Under the pieces are notes generated by a model that saw nothing but the letters and a program-made list of their open reading frames with translations, had not been told where the DNA came from and ran no database searches. A program made the translations under genes and the position numbers. Positions 55,027-62,540 of a DNA stretch of 64,000 bases are shown here, piece by piece. Every line of letters begins with the position of its first letter. Position 1 is the first letter of the stretch. The stretch comes from Streptomyces lavendofoliae (GTDB taxonomy: Bacteria; Actinomycetota; Actinomycetes; Streptomycetales; Streptomycetaceae). The stretch spans positions 186,001-250,000 of the forward strand of contig NZ_BMTP01000013.1 in the NCBI RefSeq assembly GCF_014649735.1, in the 5' to 3' direction.

Positions 55027-55731
55027 TCAGCGGGCCTCGGGGCCGATGATCCAGTTCTCCTTCACGGCGAGGGAGAACACGTACTTCGGGTCGGCCACCT
55101 CGTCGCGGGCGGCGGCCACCTGGCCGGTGAAGTACGGCGAGCGCAGCGCCTCCTTCAGGGCCTCGACGTCGTCGAACCACAGCTGCTCGACGCTGTCGAA
55201 GCCGGCCTCGCCGAAGACGTAGGCGCCGTCCACGGTGTGCGCGTGCAGGTAGCGGCGCAGGCCCGGCGTGGCGCCGACGACCGAGGCGTAGCCGCCGAGC
55301 GTCCGCTTGCGGTACTCCTCCAGGCCGAGGCCCGGGCGGCGCTTCATCAGGACGGTGAGCTTCACCCAGTCCTGGCCCTTGGCGAGCGCGGGGCCGGGGA
55401 TGACCTCGTACGCCGTGGTGTCGACGACGATCGTCTGCCAGAACGCCGCCCAGTTGGGCTCGTCGAGGCGGGCGCCCTGGAGGAACTCCTCCGTCTGGAG
55501 CGAGGCGAGCTGCTCCTCGCCGTCGGCCAGCCAGATCTCCGCGATGCCCTGGTGGGGCAGGGCCGGCGTGCCGAAATCGGCACCGGTCTCCACACGGGTG
55601 TCGACCAGGTACTTGCGGATCTGCGGAATCTTCGCGGCGTACTTCACGGCGTGGACGTCCACCCAGTAGTCCTGGAACTCCTGGGCGGTCATTCCCGGCT
55701 TGGGCGCCGCCAGAATGAACTGATGAATCAT
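55027..55731 (-). CDS. EthD-domain protein with two alpha-beta-barrel repeats
   Basis: The 234-residue protein has two EthD-like dimeric alpha-beta-barrel units: residues 1-110 (ILAAPKPGMTAQEFQDYWVD, VHAVKYAAKIPQIRKYL) and 115-234 (LMKRRPGLGLEEYRKRTLGG, RRYLHAHTVDGAYVFG). The family includes small decarboxylases, cyclases and accessory proteins of P450 systems. ATG 55731 has AGGAG 8 bases upstream. The 136-base leader region contains several inverted repeats, so it may have its own promoter. Confidence 0.83.
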   Translation of the reverse strand: MIHQFILAAPKPGMTAQEFQDYWVDVHAVKYAAKIPQIRKYLVDTRVETGADFGTPALPHQGIAEIWLADGEEQLASLQTEEFLQGARLDEPNWAAFWQTIVVDTTAYEVIPGPALAKGQDWVKLTVLMKRRPGLGLEEYRKRTLGGYASVVGATPGLRRYLHAHTVDGAYVFGEAGFDSVEQLWFDDVEALKEALRSPYFTGQVAAARDEVADPKYVFSLAVKENWIIGPEAR

Positions 55732-55770
55732 GGGGAAGTCTCCTTTTCGGCCCCGCGCGGCATCGCGCAT

Positions 55771-55865
55771 GGAAATGCCACATTTCCGGGACGGTGCTCC
55801 GCCATCATTGGCGGCCGTCCGTACGGGCGGCAAAGAACCTCCGCCGACTTCCTGAACTGAGGTTC
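55771..55865. promoter_or_regulatory. Cluster of four inverted repeats upstream of the EthD gene
   Basis: GGAAAT-N5-ATTTCC (55771-55787), CCGCCA-N4-TGGCGG (55799-55814), GCCGTCCGT/ACGGGCGGC (55814-55831, one mismatch) and GAAC-N4-GTTC (55854-55865) fill most of the 136-base gap 55732-55867. This is the only gap longer than 60 bases inside the large minus-strand unit. It could be an internal promoter with operators, or a processed or attenuating leader. Confidence 0.5.
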
Positions 55866-55867
55866 GG

Positions 55868-56815
55868 TCAGTCGGCTTTGAGTTCCGGTGGATGGAGGAA
55901 GTAATGCGCGGCGGACGCCGCCTGCGCCCCCTCGTGGACCGCCGCGGCCACCTGGTGGGAATGCAGGGAGGTGACGTCCCCGGCCGCGTACACCCCGGGT
56001 ACGGAGGTCTTCTGCTCGGAGTCGACCACGACGTAGCCGGCGTCGTTGAGCGTCACGCCGAGGGCGCGGGCGAGCGCGGTCTCGGGGGTCGCGCCCTGGA
56101 GGGAGAACAGGGCGTCGAGCCCGAGCCGGCGTCCGCCCCGGGTGAGGACGGCGCGCAGCCGGCCGTCCGCCCCCTCGACCTCCCCGATCCGGTCGTGGAC
56201 CACCTCGATCCCGGCGCCGGCCAGCCTGCGCCGGAACGTTTCACTGATGTCGTCGCGGCGGCTGTTGGTCAGCAGCCGCACCCGGTCGGTCAGCGCGTGC
56301 AGCTGCATCGCCTCGCCGGCGGCGGCGTCGGTGTGGCCGACGACGAGGATGTCGCGGCCCCGGTTCTCGTACCCGTCGCAGGTGATGCACCAGAACATCG
56401 ACCGCCCCACGTACGCCTGCCAGTCGGGGAAGTGCGGGAAGTGGTCCAGCACCCCGGTCGCCAGCAGCACCGTGCGCGCCTGCCACCGGTGCCCCTGCGA
56501 GCGGAGTGTGAACCCGCCGGCCGCGTCCCCCTCGACGGCGGTGACCAGGTGGTGGACGACGCGCGCGTTGTCGTACCGGGCGAGCTGCTCGACGGCCAGC
56601 CTGCGCAGCTCGACGGTGGCGATGCCGCCGGGGAAGCCCAGGTAGTTGTGGTTGACCTGATGGTGCGTGGAGCGGCCGTGACCGGTGTCGAACACCAGCA
56701 CCCGGCGGTTGTAGCGCGCCAGGTAGACGGCCGCCGACAGCCCCGCGGGCCCGCCGCCCACCACGGCGGCGTCGACCCGGTCCGGCCCGGGCGGGGACAC
56801 GTCCACGCCGCTCAC
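55868..56815 (-). CDS. Thioredoxin-reductase-like FAD/NAD(P) oxidoreductase
   Basis: The 315-residue flavoprotein has the FAD motif VVGGGPAGLSAAVYLARY, the redox pair C143-I-T-C146 in MFWCITCDGYENRG, the NAD(P) region ILVVGHTDAAAGE and the second FAD motif VPGVYAAGDVTSLHSHQVA. It is a low-molecular-weight TrxR fold, but no thioredoxin gene is adjacent. GTG 56815 overlaps the maltokinase stop by 4 bases. It may reduce a disulfide, quinone or ferredoxin-like partner. Confidence 0.88.
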   Translation of the reverse strand: MSGVDVSPPGPDRVDAAVVGGGPAGLSAAVYLARYNRRVLVFDTGHGRSTHHQVNHNYLGFPGGIATVELRRLAVEQLARYDNARVVHHLVTAVEGDAAGGFTLRSQGHRWQARTVLLATGVLDHFPHFPDWQAYVGRSMFWCITCDGYENRGRDILVVGHTDAAAGEAMQLHALTDRVRLLTNSRRDDISETFRRRLAGAGIEVVHDRIGEVEGADGRLRAVLTRGGRRLGLDALFSLQGATPETALARALGVTLNDAGYVVVDSEQKTSVPGVYAAGDVTSLHSHQVAAAVHEGAQAASAAHYFLHPPELKAD

Positions 56816-58320
56816 CCCACCGGGCGGTGGCGACCCGCCAGGCGGCGCACCGCGGCCATCGGGATGGACAGCCACTCGGGCCGGTTGTGGGCCTCGTACA
56901 CCGCTTCGTACACCGCCTTGTCCGCCTCGAAGGCCCGCAGCAGCACCGGCCGGCCGCGCGGGTCCGTCCCGCCCCCGGCGGTGTAACCCGCGCAGAACGC
57001 GCCCCGGTTGTGCACCGCCCACGCCGAGGCCCGGCGGGCGAGCCGGGTGCCGTGCACGTTCTGCGGCGACTGTTCGCCCGGCGGTACGCCGAGGACGTCG
57101 GCCAGCGCGTGGTGCGCGGCGTAGTCGAAGGACCGCAGCATGGAGGCGATGTCGCGCAGCGCGGGCTGGAGCCGCCGCCGCTCGGCCTCCGGCTGTCCCG
57201 GCTCGCCCTCGAAGTCGATCACGACCCAGCCGTCGGCCCCGCGAAGCGTCTGGCCCAGGTGCAGGTCCCCGTGCACGCGCTGGACCAGCAGGGGGGTGTT
57301 GCCCCGCTTGGCGACCTCGCCGAGGTCCTGGTGCACCGCCCGCAGCTGCCGGGCGAACGGCAGCAGGGCCGGCACCTGGTCCACCGCCGCCTCCAGCCGC
57401 CGGGTCAGCGCGTCCACGAGTCCGTCGACCTGTTCCGGGCCGAGCACCCGGGTCGGCAACTGCTCGGCGAGCGCCGCGTGCACCCGGGCGGTGGCCCGCC
57501 CGAGGGCGTAGGCCTCCTCGGCGAAGCCGCCGAGCGGGGCGACGCTCTCGCACTCGCCGACCACGCAGGCGCGGGCCTCGGCGACGGCGACCGCCCAGCC
57601 GTCGCCCCGGTTGGGCACGAACTCCTGGAGGACGGCGAGCGTGATCCCGCCCCCGGGCGCCGACGCCGACGTCCGCACCCAGCCGAGCGGCGCCGCGCTC
57701 GGCACGTCACCGGCGCGACGCAGGGCGGCCAGCATCTCCACCTCGGCGTTGGGCCCGGGGACGACGTGCCGCAGCACCTTCAGCATCATCCGGCCGCCGA
57801 ACGCGATGGAGGTGTTGGACTGCTCGGCGGTGAGCACCGACGCCGGCAGCCCGGTGGGTATGTCCGCGCCGGGCAGCCGGTGGAACTCCACCGGGCCCGC
57901 CCGGTCCGCCACCGCGCCGGCCGCCGGGCCCGCGCCGGCCGCCGGGCTGCTCACCGCGTCCATCGCGGGGCCGGCCGCCGCGATCAGGCCGAGGAGCCGC
58001 CCCATCAGCTCGGGGTCGCCGGTCGCCTCGTACAGCAGCGCCCCGCCGCTGGGCCCGATCACCGCGTCGCCGAGCCCCACCGGCACGGCGGGGCGTTCGC
58101 CGACCAGCAACTGGTACCACTCGTCGTACTCGGTGCGCACGACGACCAGCAGCAGCCGCGGGCCGTCGGCGCACAGGGTCTCGACGAGGACGGGCTCCAC
58201 GTCGGGGGCGGCCCGGTCCTTGCCGCCGAACCAGCGCTGCCGGGCCAGCCAGCCGGGCAGCAGGCGGTGCAGATCGGCGGCGATCCGGCCGGTCTCGGTC
58301 ACGTCCGGGGACACGGTCAT
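56812..58320 (-). CDS. mak: Maltokinase (Mak/Pep2 family)
   Basis: The 502-residue protein has the N-terminal cap domain of maltokinases (LLPGWLARQRWFGGKDRAAP) and the aminoglycoside-phosphotransferase-like kinase core, with the catalytic loop LLVQRVHGDLHLGQTLR and the metal motif VVIDFEGEP. It phosphorylates maltose to maltose-1-phosphate for GlgE. In many actinobacteria it is next to, or fused to, treS; here treS is absent. The start overlaps the stop of the transposase-like gene (ATGA), and the stop overlaps the flavoprotein gene. Confidence 0.92.
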   Translation of the reverse strand: MTVSPDVTETGRIAADLHRLLPGWLARQRWFGGKDRAAPDVEPVLVETLCADGPRLLLVVVRTEYDEWYQLLVGERPAVPVGLGDAVIGPSGGALLYEATGDPELMGRLLGLIAAAGPAMDAVSSPAAGAGPAAGAVADRAGPVEFHRLPGADIPTGLPASVLTAEQSNTSIAFGGRMMLKVLRHVVPGPNAEVEMLAALRRAGDVPSAAPLGWVRTSASAPGGGITLAVLQEFVPNRGDGWAVAVAEARACVVGECESVAPLGGFAEEAYALGRATARVHAALAEQLPTRVLGPEQVDGLVDALTRRLEAAVDQVPALLPFARQLRAVHQDLGEVAKRGNTPLLVQRVHGDLHLGQTLRGADGWVVIDFEGEPGQPEAERRRLQPALRDIASMLRSFDYAAHHALADVLGVPPGEQSPQNVHGTRLARRASAWAVHNRGAFCAGYTAGGGTDPRGRPVLLRAFEADKAVYEAVYEAHNRPEWLSIPMAAVRRLAGRHRPVG

Positions 58321-59516
58321 GCGGCGGACACCTTCGCGCTACGGGGGACGGAGGACTCGGGGGCGGGGCCACGGTCGGCCCGGGACAGCATGGTGATCGC
58401 GTGCGCGAGGGACACCATGGTCATGTGGTGGTGCCAGCCCCGGAAGGAACGCCCCTCGAAGTCGCGCAGCCCGAGCCGGTCGCTCACCTCCGCCTGGTCG
58501 CGCTCCACGCGCCGGCCGAGCATCGCGGTGCGGTACACCGTCCCGAGCCGTGGCCGGGACAGGTTGGACAGCCAGTACTCGCTGGGGGTGCGCCGTCCCG
58601 GCTTGCCCCACGCCCCGAGCAGGACCAGGTCCTGCCGGCCGTCCCGGCCGCCGCCGGGGGAGCGCAGCCGTACGCGGGCGGAGCCGACGGAGGTGGCGCG
58701 GACGGCCCCGGTGCGGTGGTCGAGCCACTCGACGGGCATGCGGTTGCGGCTGAGCGCCCCGGTGAGGCCGCCGTCCGGGTCGGCCGCCGAGACGTGGGCG
58801 GGGGACCGGTCGGCGGGCCGTAACGGCTCGACGAGCGTGTGCGACTTGGCCGGATCCACCCGTACGACGAACGGGACCTGTCGGTCCATCAGCTCGGCGC
58901 ACAGCGGGAACGGCGCGGTGTCGCGCAGGTCCATCACCACGGGGCGGGCGGGCATGTTCCACTCCTCGGTCATCCGGACGACCGAGCCGATCGCGCACTG
59001 CTCCGGCGGGCAGGACCCGACGTGCTCCGGAATGGAGGCGCGGCGCCGCATCTCGGGTTCGTCGGTCCAGCACTCGGGCAGCGCCAGCCACCAGTCGACG
59101 GGCGTGCTGAACCGGTCGGAGGCCAGCCAAAGTCCCATGCCCTGCTGGCAGTTGACGATCCGGCCCAGTTGCGCCACGAACTGCCGCTCGACGCCGACGG
59201 AGTGCTGGCCCACCTTGGTGATCACCAGCGGCCGCACCACCCAGGCGCGCGGTTCGGTGCGCAGGTGGAGGTGGCGGGCCATTTCCCGTCGTACCGGAAC
59301 GCAGTCCCACGGTGACTTCGTGATGAATTGGTACAGGCTCTGTTCCACACCGCCTCCCGCGTGGGTGGCGAGGGCCCGCATCGTCTTCTTGCCGTCCACC
59401 GAGAGGAGGCCCCGCACATACAGTTCGCCCCAGCGGCGTTGGTCGCTCCGGGGAATGGAAGCGAGTGTCCGCGTGAGGAACTCGGTGAATATTGCGGGGG
59501 AATGATCCTCGGGCAT
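58317..59516 (-). CDS. IS701-family transposase-like protein, apparently domesticated
   Basis: The protein has 399 residues from ATG 59516. It matches IS701/DDE_5 transposases: IPRSDQRRWGELYVRGLLSV, GGGVEQSLYQFITKSPWDCV, PVVMDLRDTAPFP and RDFEGRSFRGWHHHMTMVSL. Candidate catalytic residues (an Asp in LASDRFSTP, the Asp of VMD and the Glu of FEG) are present. Its stop overlaps the maltokinase start by 4 bases and no terminal inverted repeats or target duplications are visible, so it behaves as an operon member rather than a mobile element. GTG 59639 and ATG 59606 are upstream alternatives. ATG 59516 is favoured by GGAAG 8 bases upstream and by family start position. Confidence 0.78.
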   Translation of the reverse strand: MPEDHSPAIFTEFLTRTLASIPRSDQRRWGELYVRGLLSVDGKKTMRALATHAGGGVEQSLYQFITKSPWDCVPVRREMARHLHLRTEPRAWVVRPLVITKVGQHSVGVERQFVAQLGRIVNCQQGMGLWLASDRFSTPVDWWLALPECWTDEPEMRRRASIPEHVGSCPPEQCAIGSVVRMTEEWNMPARPVVMDLRDTAPFPLCAELMDRQVPFVVRVDPAKSHTLVEPLRPADRSPAHVSAADPDGGLTGALSRNRMPVEWLDHRTGAVRATSVGSARVRLRSPGGGRDGRQDLVLLGAWGKPGRRTPSEYWLSNLSRPRLGTVYRTAMLGRRVERDQAEVSDRLGLRDFEGRSFRGWHHHMTMVSLAHAITMLSRADRGPAPESSVPRSAKVSAA

Positions 59517-59536
59517 ATTCAGGTCTTCCACGACCG

Positions 59537-59561
59537 TTACCCAGCTCTCTCCACAGAAGTC
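59537..59561 (-). promoter_or_regulatory. SigB-like promoter candidate for the large minus-strand unit
   Basis: On the minus strand GACT (plus 59561-59558), 15 bases, GGGTAA (59542-59537). This fits the Streptomyces SigB-family pattern GNNT-N14-16-GGGTAC/T except for the final A. Transcription would start about 13 bases before ATG 59516. Partner-switching proteins that could control such a sigma factor are encoded downstream. Confidence 0.4.
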
Positions 59562-59678
59562 TACGTCGGTCCGGGGCAAATCGGCCAGCCGGTTTTTTCC
59601 TGTCATTCCGGGAGCGCGGAAGCGAATGGGTACGCGCACGCGAATCCGCCATCCGGAAACCGGTGTGCGGACCCCGTA

Positions 59679-59694
59679 TTCCGGTACACCGGAA
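59679..59694. promoter_or_regulatory. 16-bp inverted repeat upstream of the transposase-like gene
   Basis: TTCCGGTACACCGGAA has perfect 7-base arms around AC. It lies 160-180 bases upstream of ATG 59516, next to the 14-bp repeat array. It is a candidate regulator-binding site. Confidence 0.4.
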
Positions 59695-59726
59695 AGGGGA
59701 CCCGGTCCGCAAAGACCGGTCCGGAA

Positions 59727-59823
59727 ACACCGCTCCCGATATACCGCCCCCGATTACCGCCCCCGATTACCGGTCCCGATACACCGCCCCTGCTATACCG
59801 CCCCCGCTGTACCGGTCCCGAAG
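59727..59823. repeat. Array of seven degenerate 14-bp tandem repeats
   Basis: Units of 13-15 bases with the consensus ATACCGCCCCCGAT occur at 59727, 59741, 59755, 59768, 59781, 59795 and 59809. They fill a non-coding stretch between the NmrA-like gene and the transposase-like gene. Regular spacing of 13-14 bases and absence of coding potential argue for a protein-binding array or a slippage-prone minisatellite. Confidence 0.7.
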
Positions 59824-60091
59824 CGTCGGGCCCGGAAGACCGGCACCGGAACCCCGGCAGGGGCGGCCCCGGCCACGGGAGGCACCGGCACGGGAAGCCG
59901 GCCGGAAGCGGACACCGGGGCCGGCCGGCACGCGGACGCGTCGTCACGGCATCCGCGTGTCACCGGCCCCGGGTCCGGCCCCGTCGCTCCGGGGGACGTG
60001 GGCGACGGGGGTGAGGACGGGGCGGGGGATGGGGTGGGCCCGCCCTCGTCGGTCCTCGGTGCGCCCGGACGGGCACACCACCGGCCGCTGC

Positions 60092-60784
60092 CTAGCGGCT
60101 CCGCTCCAGCTGCCGGTCGGCGCCGAGCCGGGCGAACAGCGGCGCCCAGTCGGTCGGCGTCTCGCCCAGCTCGTTGTACATCTCGAAGGTGCGGCCCGCG
60201 GCGGCCGGCGAGGACAGCGCCTGGACGCACGCCTCGGCCACCGCCGTGCGCGACACCCAGCCGTCGCCCCGGTCGCCCTGTTCCAGCCGCACCCGGTTGC
60301 CCGCGAAGCCCTCGTCCGTCAGCCAGCTGGGGCGTACGACGGTGTACGGAAGCCCCGACTCGCGCACGGCGTCCTCACCGCGCAGCCGCCAGTCCAGGAG
60401 CCTGCCGTACGCGTTCATGGGGTGCTCGCGCCGCGTCACGAAGATCTGGCTGACCAGTACGAAGTGCGGCCGTTCGCCGTGCTCCGTGGCCGCGGCCAGC
60501 ACATTGCGCACGCCGTCGTACATGGTCGTCTCGGGGCTGTCGGGCCCGGAGTCGGCCGTACCCGGCTCGACGCTGAACACCACACCGGCGCAGCCGCGCA
60601 GCGCGGTGGCCAGCGAGTCGGCGTACCGCACGTCGGCGCGGTGCTCCTCCACTCCGAGCGGCAGCCGGCCGCGTTCGGGATGCCGGCTCACCACCCGTAC
60701 CCGGGTGCCTTCTTGAAGCAGGCGGCGGGTCACCAGACTGCCCAGCCGGCCCGCGCCTCCGATTACCGCAATGGGACTCCGCAT
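60092..60784 (-). CDS. NmrA-like NAD(P)-binding protein
   Basis: The 230-residue protein is an atypical SDR: AVIGGAGRLGSLVTRRLLQE at the N-terminus, then PHFVLVSQIFVTRREHPMNA and GLPYTVVRPSWLTDEGF. It probably binds NADP(H). It follows the sugar nucleotidyltransferase gene by 28 bases. ATG 60784 has AGGAG 10 bases upstream. It is similar in family, not in detail, to the NmrA-like protein at 35480-36316. Confidence 0.82.
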   Translation of the reverse strand: MRSPIAVIGGAGRLGSLVTRRLLQEGTRVRVVSRHPERGRLPLGVEEHRADVRYADSLATALRGCAGVVFSVEPGTADSGPDSPETTMYDGVRNVLAAATEHGERPHFVLVSQIFVTRREHPMNAYGRLLDWRLRGEDAVRESGLPYTVVRPSWLTDEGFAGNRVRLEQGDRGDGWVSRTAVAEACVQALSSPAAAGRTFEMYNELGETPTDWAPLFARLGADRQLERSR

Positions 60785-60812
60785 GGTCCCCTCCAGGAGT
60801 GATCCGCCGCCG

Positions 60813-62159
60813 CTACACCCAGTTGAGGATGTCGTCGGCGCTCTTGAGTTCCGTTTCCGCGGGCACCCCGGTCATCGCGGGCACCCTGAGCCGCGGGTAG
60901 ACGCTCACCCCGCAGAACCGTGACCCCGGCCAGAGCATGGCGCCGTCGCCGATGGCCGAGAAACGTTCGAGCCGTGCCGGCCGGGTCCGCTCCGAGCAGA
61001 CCTCGGCCATGGGTCCTATGTAGGAGTCCTCTATCTCGGCGTACGCGCCGACGACGGCGGACTCACCGACGGCCGACCGGACCACCGTGGCGCCCTCGCG
61101 GACCTCGGCCCCGTCGCCGATGTCCGCGTGATCGAGCCGCACGCCGGGTCCGATCTCCACCTCACGGCCGATCCTGACGCCCGGTCCGACCACCACCGAG
61201 CCCTCGTCGATCTTCTGGGCGAGGGTGGTGCCGGTGACGTCGTCCTTCGTCCGCAGGCTGCTCTCGTGGATCCAGCAGCGCGGTGAGGCGACGTCGGGGC
61301 GCCGCATCAGCCGGTTCATCTGCTCGTACGCGCCGTCGAGCACGAGCCCCAGGGTGTGCAGATAGTCCGGTACGTTGCCCAGGTCGCCGAGCCGCCCGAT
61401 GGAGTGGGCCGCCACCGGCAGGCCGCGGGCGGCGAGCCACGGCAGCAGGTCCTGGCCCCAGTCGAGCCGCTGGTAGCTCTGCCGGAACAGTTCCGGCTCA
61501 CGGGCGAGCAGCCGCAGCCGGGCGCAGTCCACCAGGTACATCCCCGCGTTGGTGGGGAGGGTGACGTCCGCGTCCACCGTGGTGCGTGGGAACAGCTCCC
61601 CGAGCCGGGTCCGGTCGGGCTTCTCGACGAAGCCCTGGACCAGCCCGTCGTCGTCGGTGCGCATCACCCCGTACTTGCCCGCGATCTCGTCGGCCGTGCG
61701 CCGCACGGCGGCCACGGTCACCAGCGCGCCGCGCTCGGCGTGCGCCGCCTCCATCGACTCCAGGTCGAAGTCGAAGAGGGAGTCGACCGGGAGCACCAGG
61801 GCACGGCCCTGGAGGTCCCACTGTTCGAGGTTGTGCAGCGTGGCACCGGCCGAGCCGACGTTGTACCGGTCGAAGCGCGAGCGGGAGTAGGTGACATCGA
61901 CGCCGTAGCGCTCGCCGTGGCCGAGCAGGAGCTTGATCTGGGTACGGTTCTCCAGGCCATGGGTCACCACGTAGAAGCGGCGGATGCCCTGCTCGCGGCA
62001 GGCGTCCACCACCCACTCCACCAGGCGGCGCCCGGCGAACGGGATCAGTGCCTTGCTGCGGATGTGGTCCGGGGACTTGAGCGTGATGGGCTTGGCCCGC
62101 TCGCCCCGGCCGCCGGCGAGGAGTATGCCGACCGTTTCCCCGTTCCTGTCCGTACTCAT
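60813..62159 (-). CDS. Sugar-1-phosphate nucleotidyltransferase with left-handed beta-helix
   Basis: The 448-residue protein has the nucleotidyltransferase start GILLAGGRGERAKPITLKSP and KALIPFAGRRLVEWV, the substrate-binding VEKPDRTRLGELFP region and C-terminal hexapeptide repeats (SVVVGPGVRIGREVEIGPGV, RLDHADIGDGAEVREGATVV). It resembles GlgC and GDP-mannose pyrophosphorylases. ADP-glucose synthesis would feed the GlgM-like enzyme, but the exact nucleotide and sugar cannot be read. GAGGGGGGC precedes ATG 62159. It follows the small membrane-peptide gene by 97 bases. Confidence 0.83.
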   Translation of the reverse strand: MSTDRNGETVGILLAGGRGERAKPITLKSPDHIRSKALIPFAGRRLVEWVVDACREQGIRRFYVVTHGLENRTQIKLLLGHGERYGVDVTYSRSRFDRYNVGSAGATLHNLEQWDLQGRALVLPVDSLFDFDLESMEAAHAERGALVTVAAVRRTADEIAGKYGVMRTDDDGLVQGFVEKPDRTRLGELFPRTTVDADVTLPTNAGMYLVDCARLRLLAREPELFRQSYQRLDWGQDLLPWLAARGLPVAAHSIGRLGDLGNVPDYLHTLGLVLDGAYEQMNRLMRRPDVASPRCWIHESSLRTKDDVTGTTLAQKIDEGSVVVGPGVRIGREVEIGPGVRLDHADIGDGAEVREGATVVRSAVGESAVVGAYAEIEDSYIGPMAEVCSERTRPARLERFSAIGDGAMLWPGSRFCGVSVYPRLRVPAMTGVPAETELKSADDILNWV

Positions 62160-62256
62160 CCAGCGCCCCCCTCGAATCGGGCGAATCAGCGACGCCCGGG
62201 ATTCACACCGCGGAAATCCGACGTACCCGTCGGCCGCCCGGCCGACCGTCCGCTCT

Positions 62257-62415
62257 CTACCAGTCGTCGTCGGGCTGCTCGGTCTTCACGGTCGCCTGCA
62301 CGATGGCGGAATTCGATCCTCCGAAGAAGCCGGCGACGCCCTGCCCGCCGAGGCTCAAGATCAATGCCAGAGCCACCGCGAGGAACACGGGTATGGAGAT
62401 TTCCTTCGATTGCAT
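62257..62415 (-). CDS. 52-residue single-span membrane peptide
   Basis: This short gene starts at ATG 62415 and stops with TAG at 62257-62259. The ribosome-binding site GGGAGGG lies 3 bases before the ATG. The peptide begins MQSKEISIPVFLAVALALIL, has one hydrophobic segment at about residues 7-32 and ends in an acidic tail (…VKTEQPDDDW). Codon third positions are less GC-biased than in neighbours. The gene is divergent from a LuxR-type regulator gene and upstream of the nucleotidyltransferase gene. It could be a small membrane regulator, a signal precursor or a subunit. I do not recognise the family. Confidence 0.65.
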   Translation of the reverse strand: MQSKEISIPVFLAVALALILSLGGQGVAGFFGGSNSAIVQATVKTEQPDDDW

Positions 62416-62432
62416 TTTCCCTCCCCTGGCTG

Positions 62433-62450
62433 AAAGGCCCCTCGGCCTCT
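62433..62450. promoter_or_regulatory. Inverted repeat between the small peptide and LuxR genes
   Basis: GAAAGGCC and GGCCTCTC are 8-base arms with one mismatch around the loop-side sequence CCTC, giving AGGCC-CCTC-GGCCT as the perfect core (62435-62448). It lies 18-35 bases upstream of the small peptide's ATG, within the 125-base divergent region 62416-62540. Confidence 0.35.
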
Positions 62451-62540
62451 CGCCACGAGAAATATGCCGTACGACAGCGCCTGAATGGTCGGTTGAGTAG
62501 CATCATGATCACGCAATGCAAGAATCGGAAGGAGAGGCAA

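Larger units (their letters stand above)
59517..60091. other. Repeat-rich intergenic region
   Basis: These 575 bases between the NmrA-like gene and the transposase-like gene contain the SigB-like promoter candidate, the 16-bp inverted repeat and the seven-unit array. The remaining part, 59824-60091, is CGG/GGC-rich with no recognisable gene on either strand; open frames there overlap, and have no ribosome-binding sites or family resemblance. Confidence 0.6.

Noticed and set aside
58317..59639. A mobile insertion sequence
   Set aside because: No terminal inverted repeats or target duplication are seen, and the gene overlaps the maltokinase gene in a coupled reading arrangement.
61356..62540. 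N-terminal extension of the LuxR-type protein through the region opposite the nucleotidyltransferase gene
   Set aside because: The open frame is antisense to a well-supported gene; ATG 62541 has an ideal ribosome-binding site.
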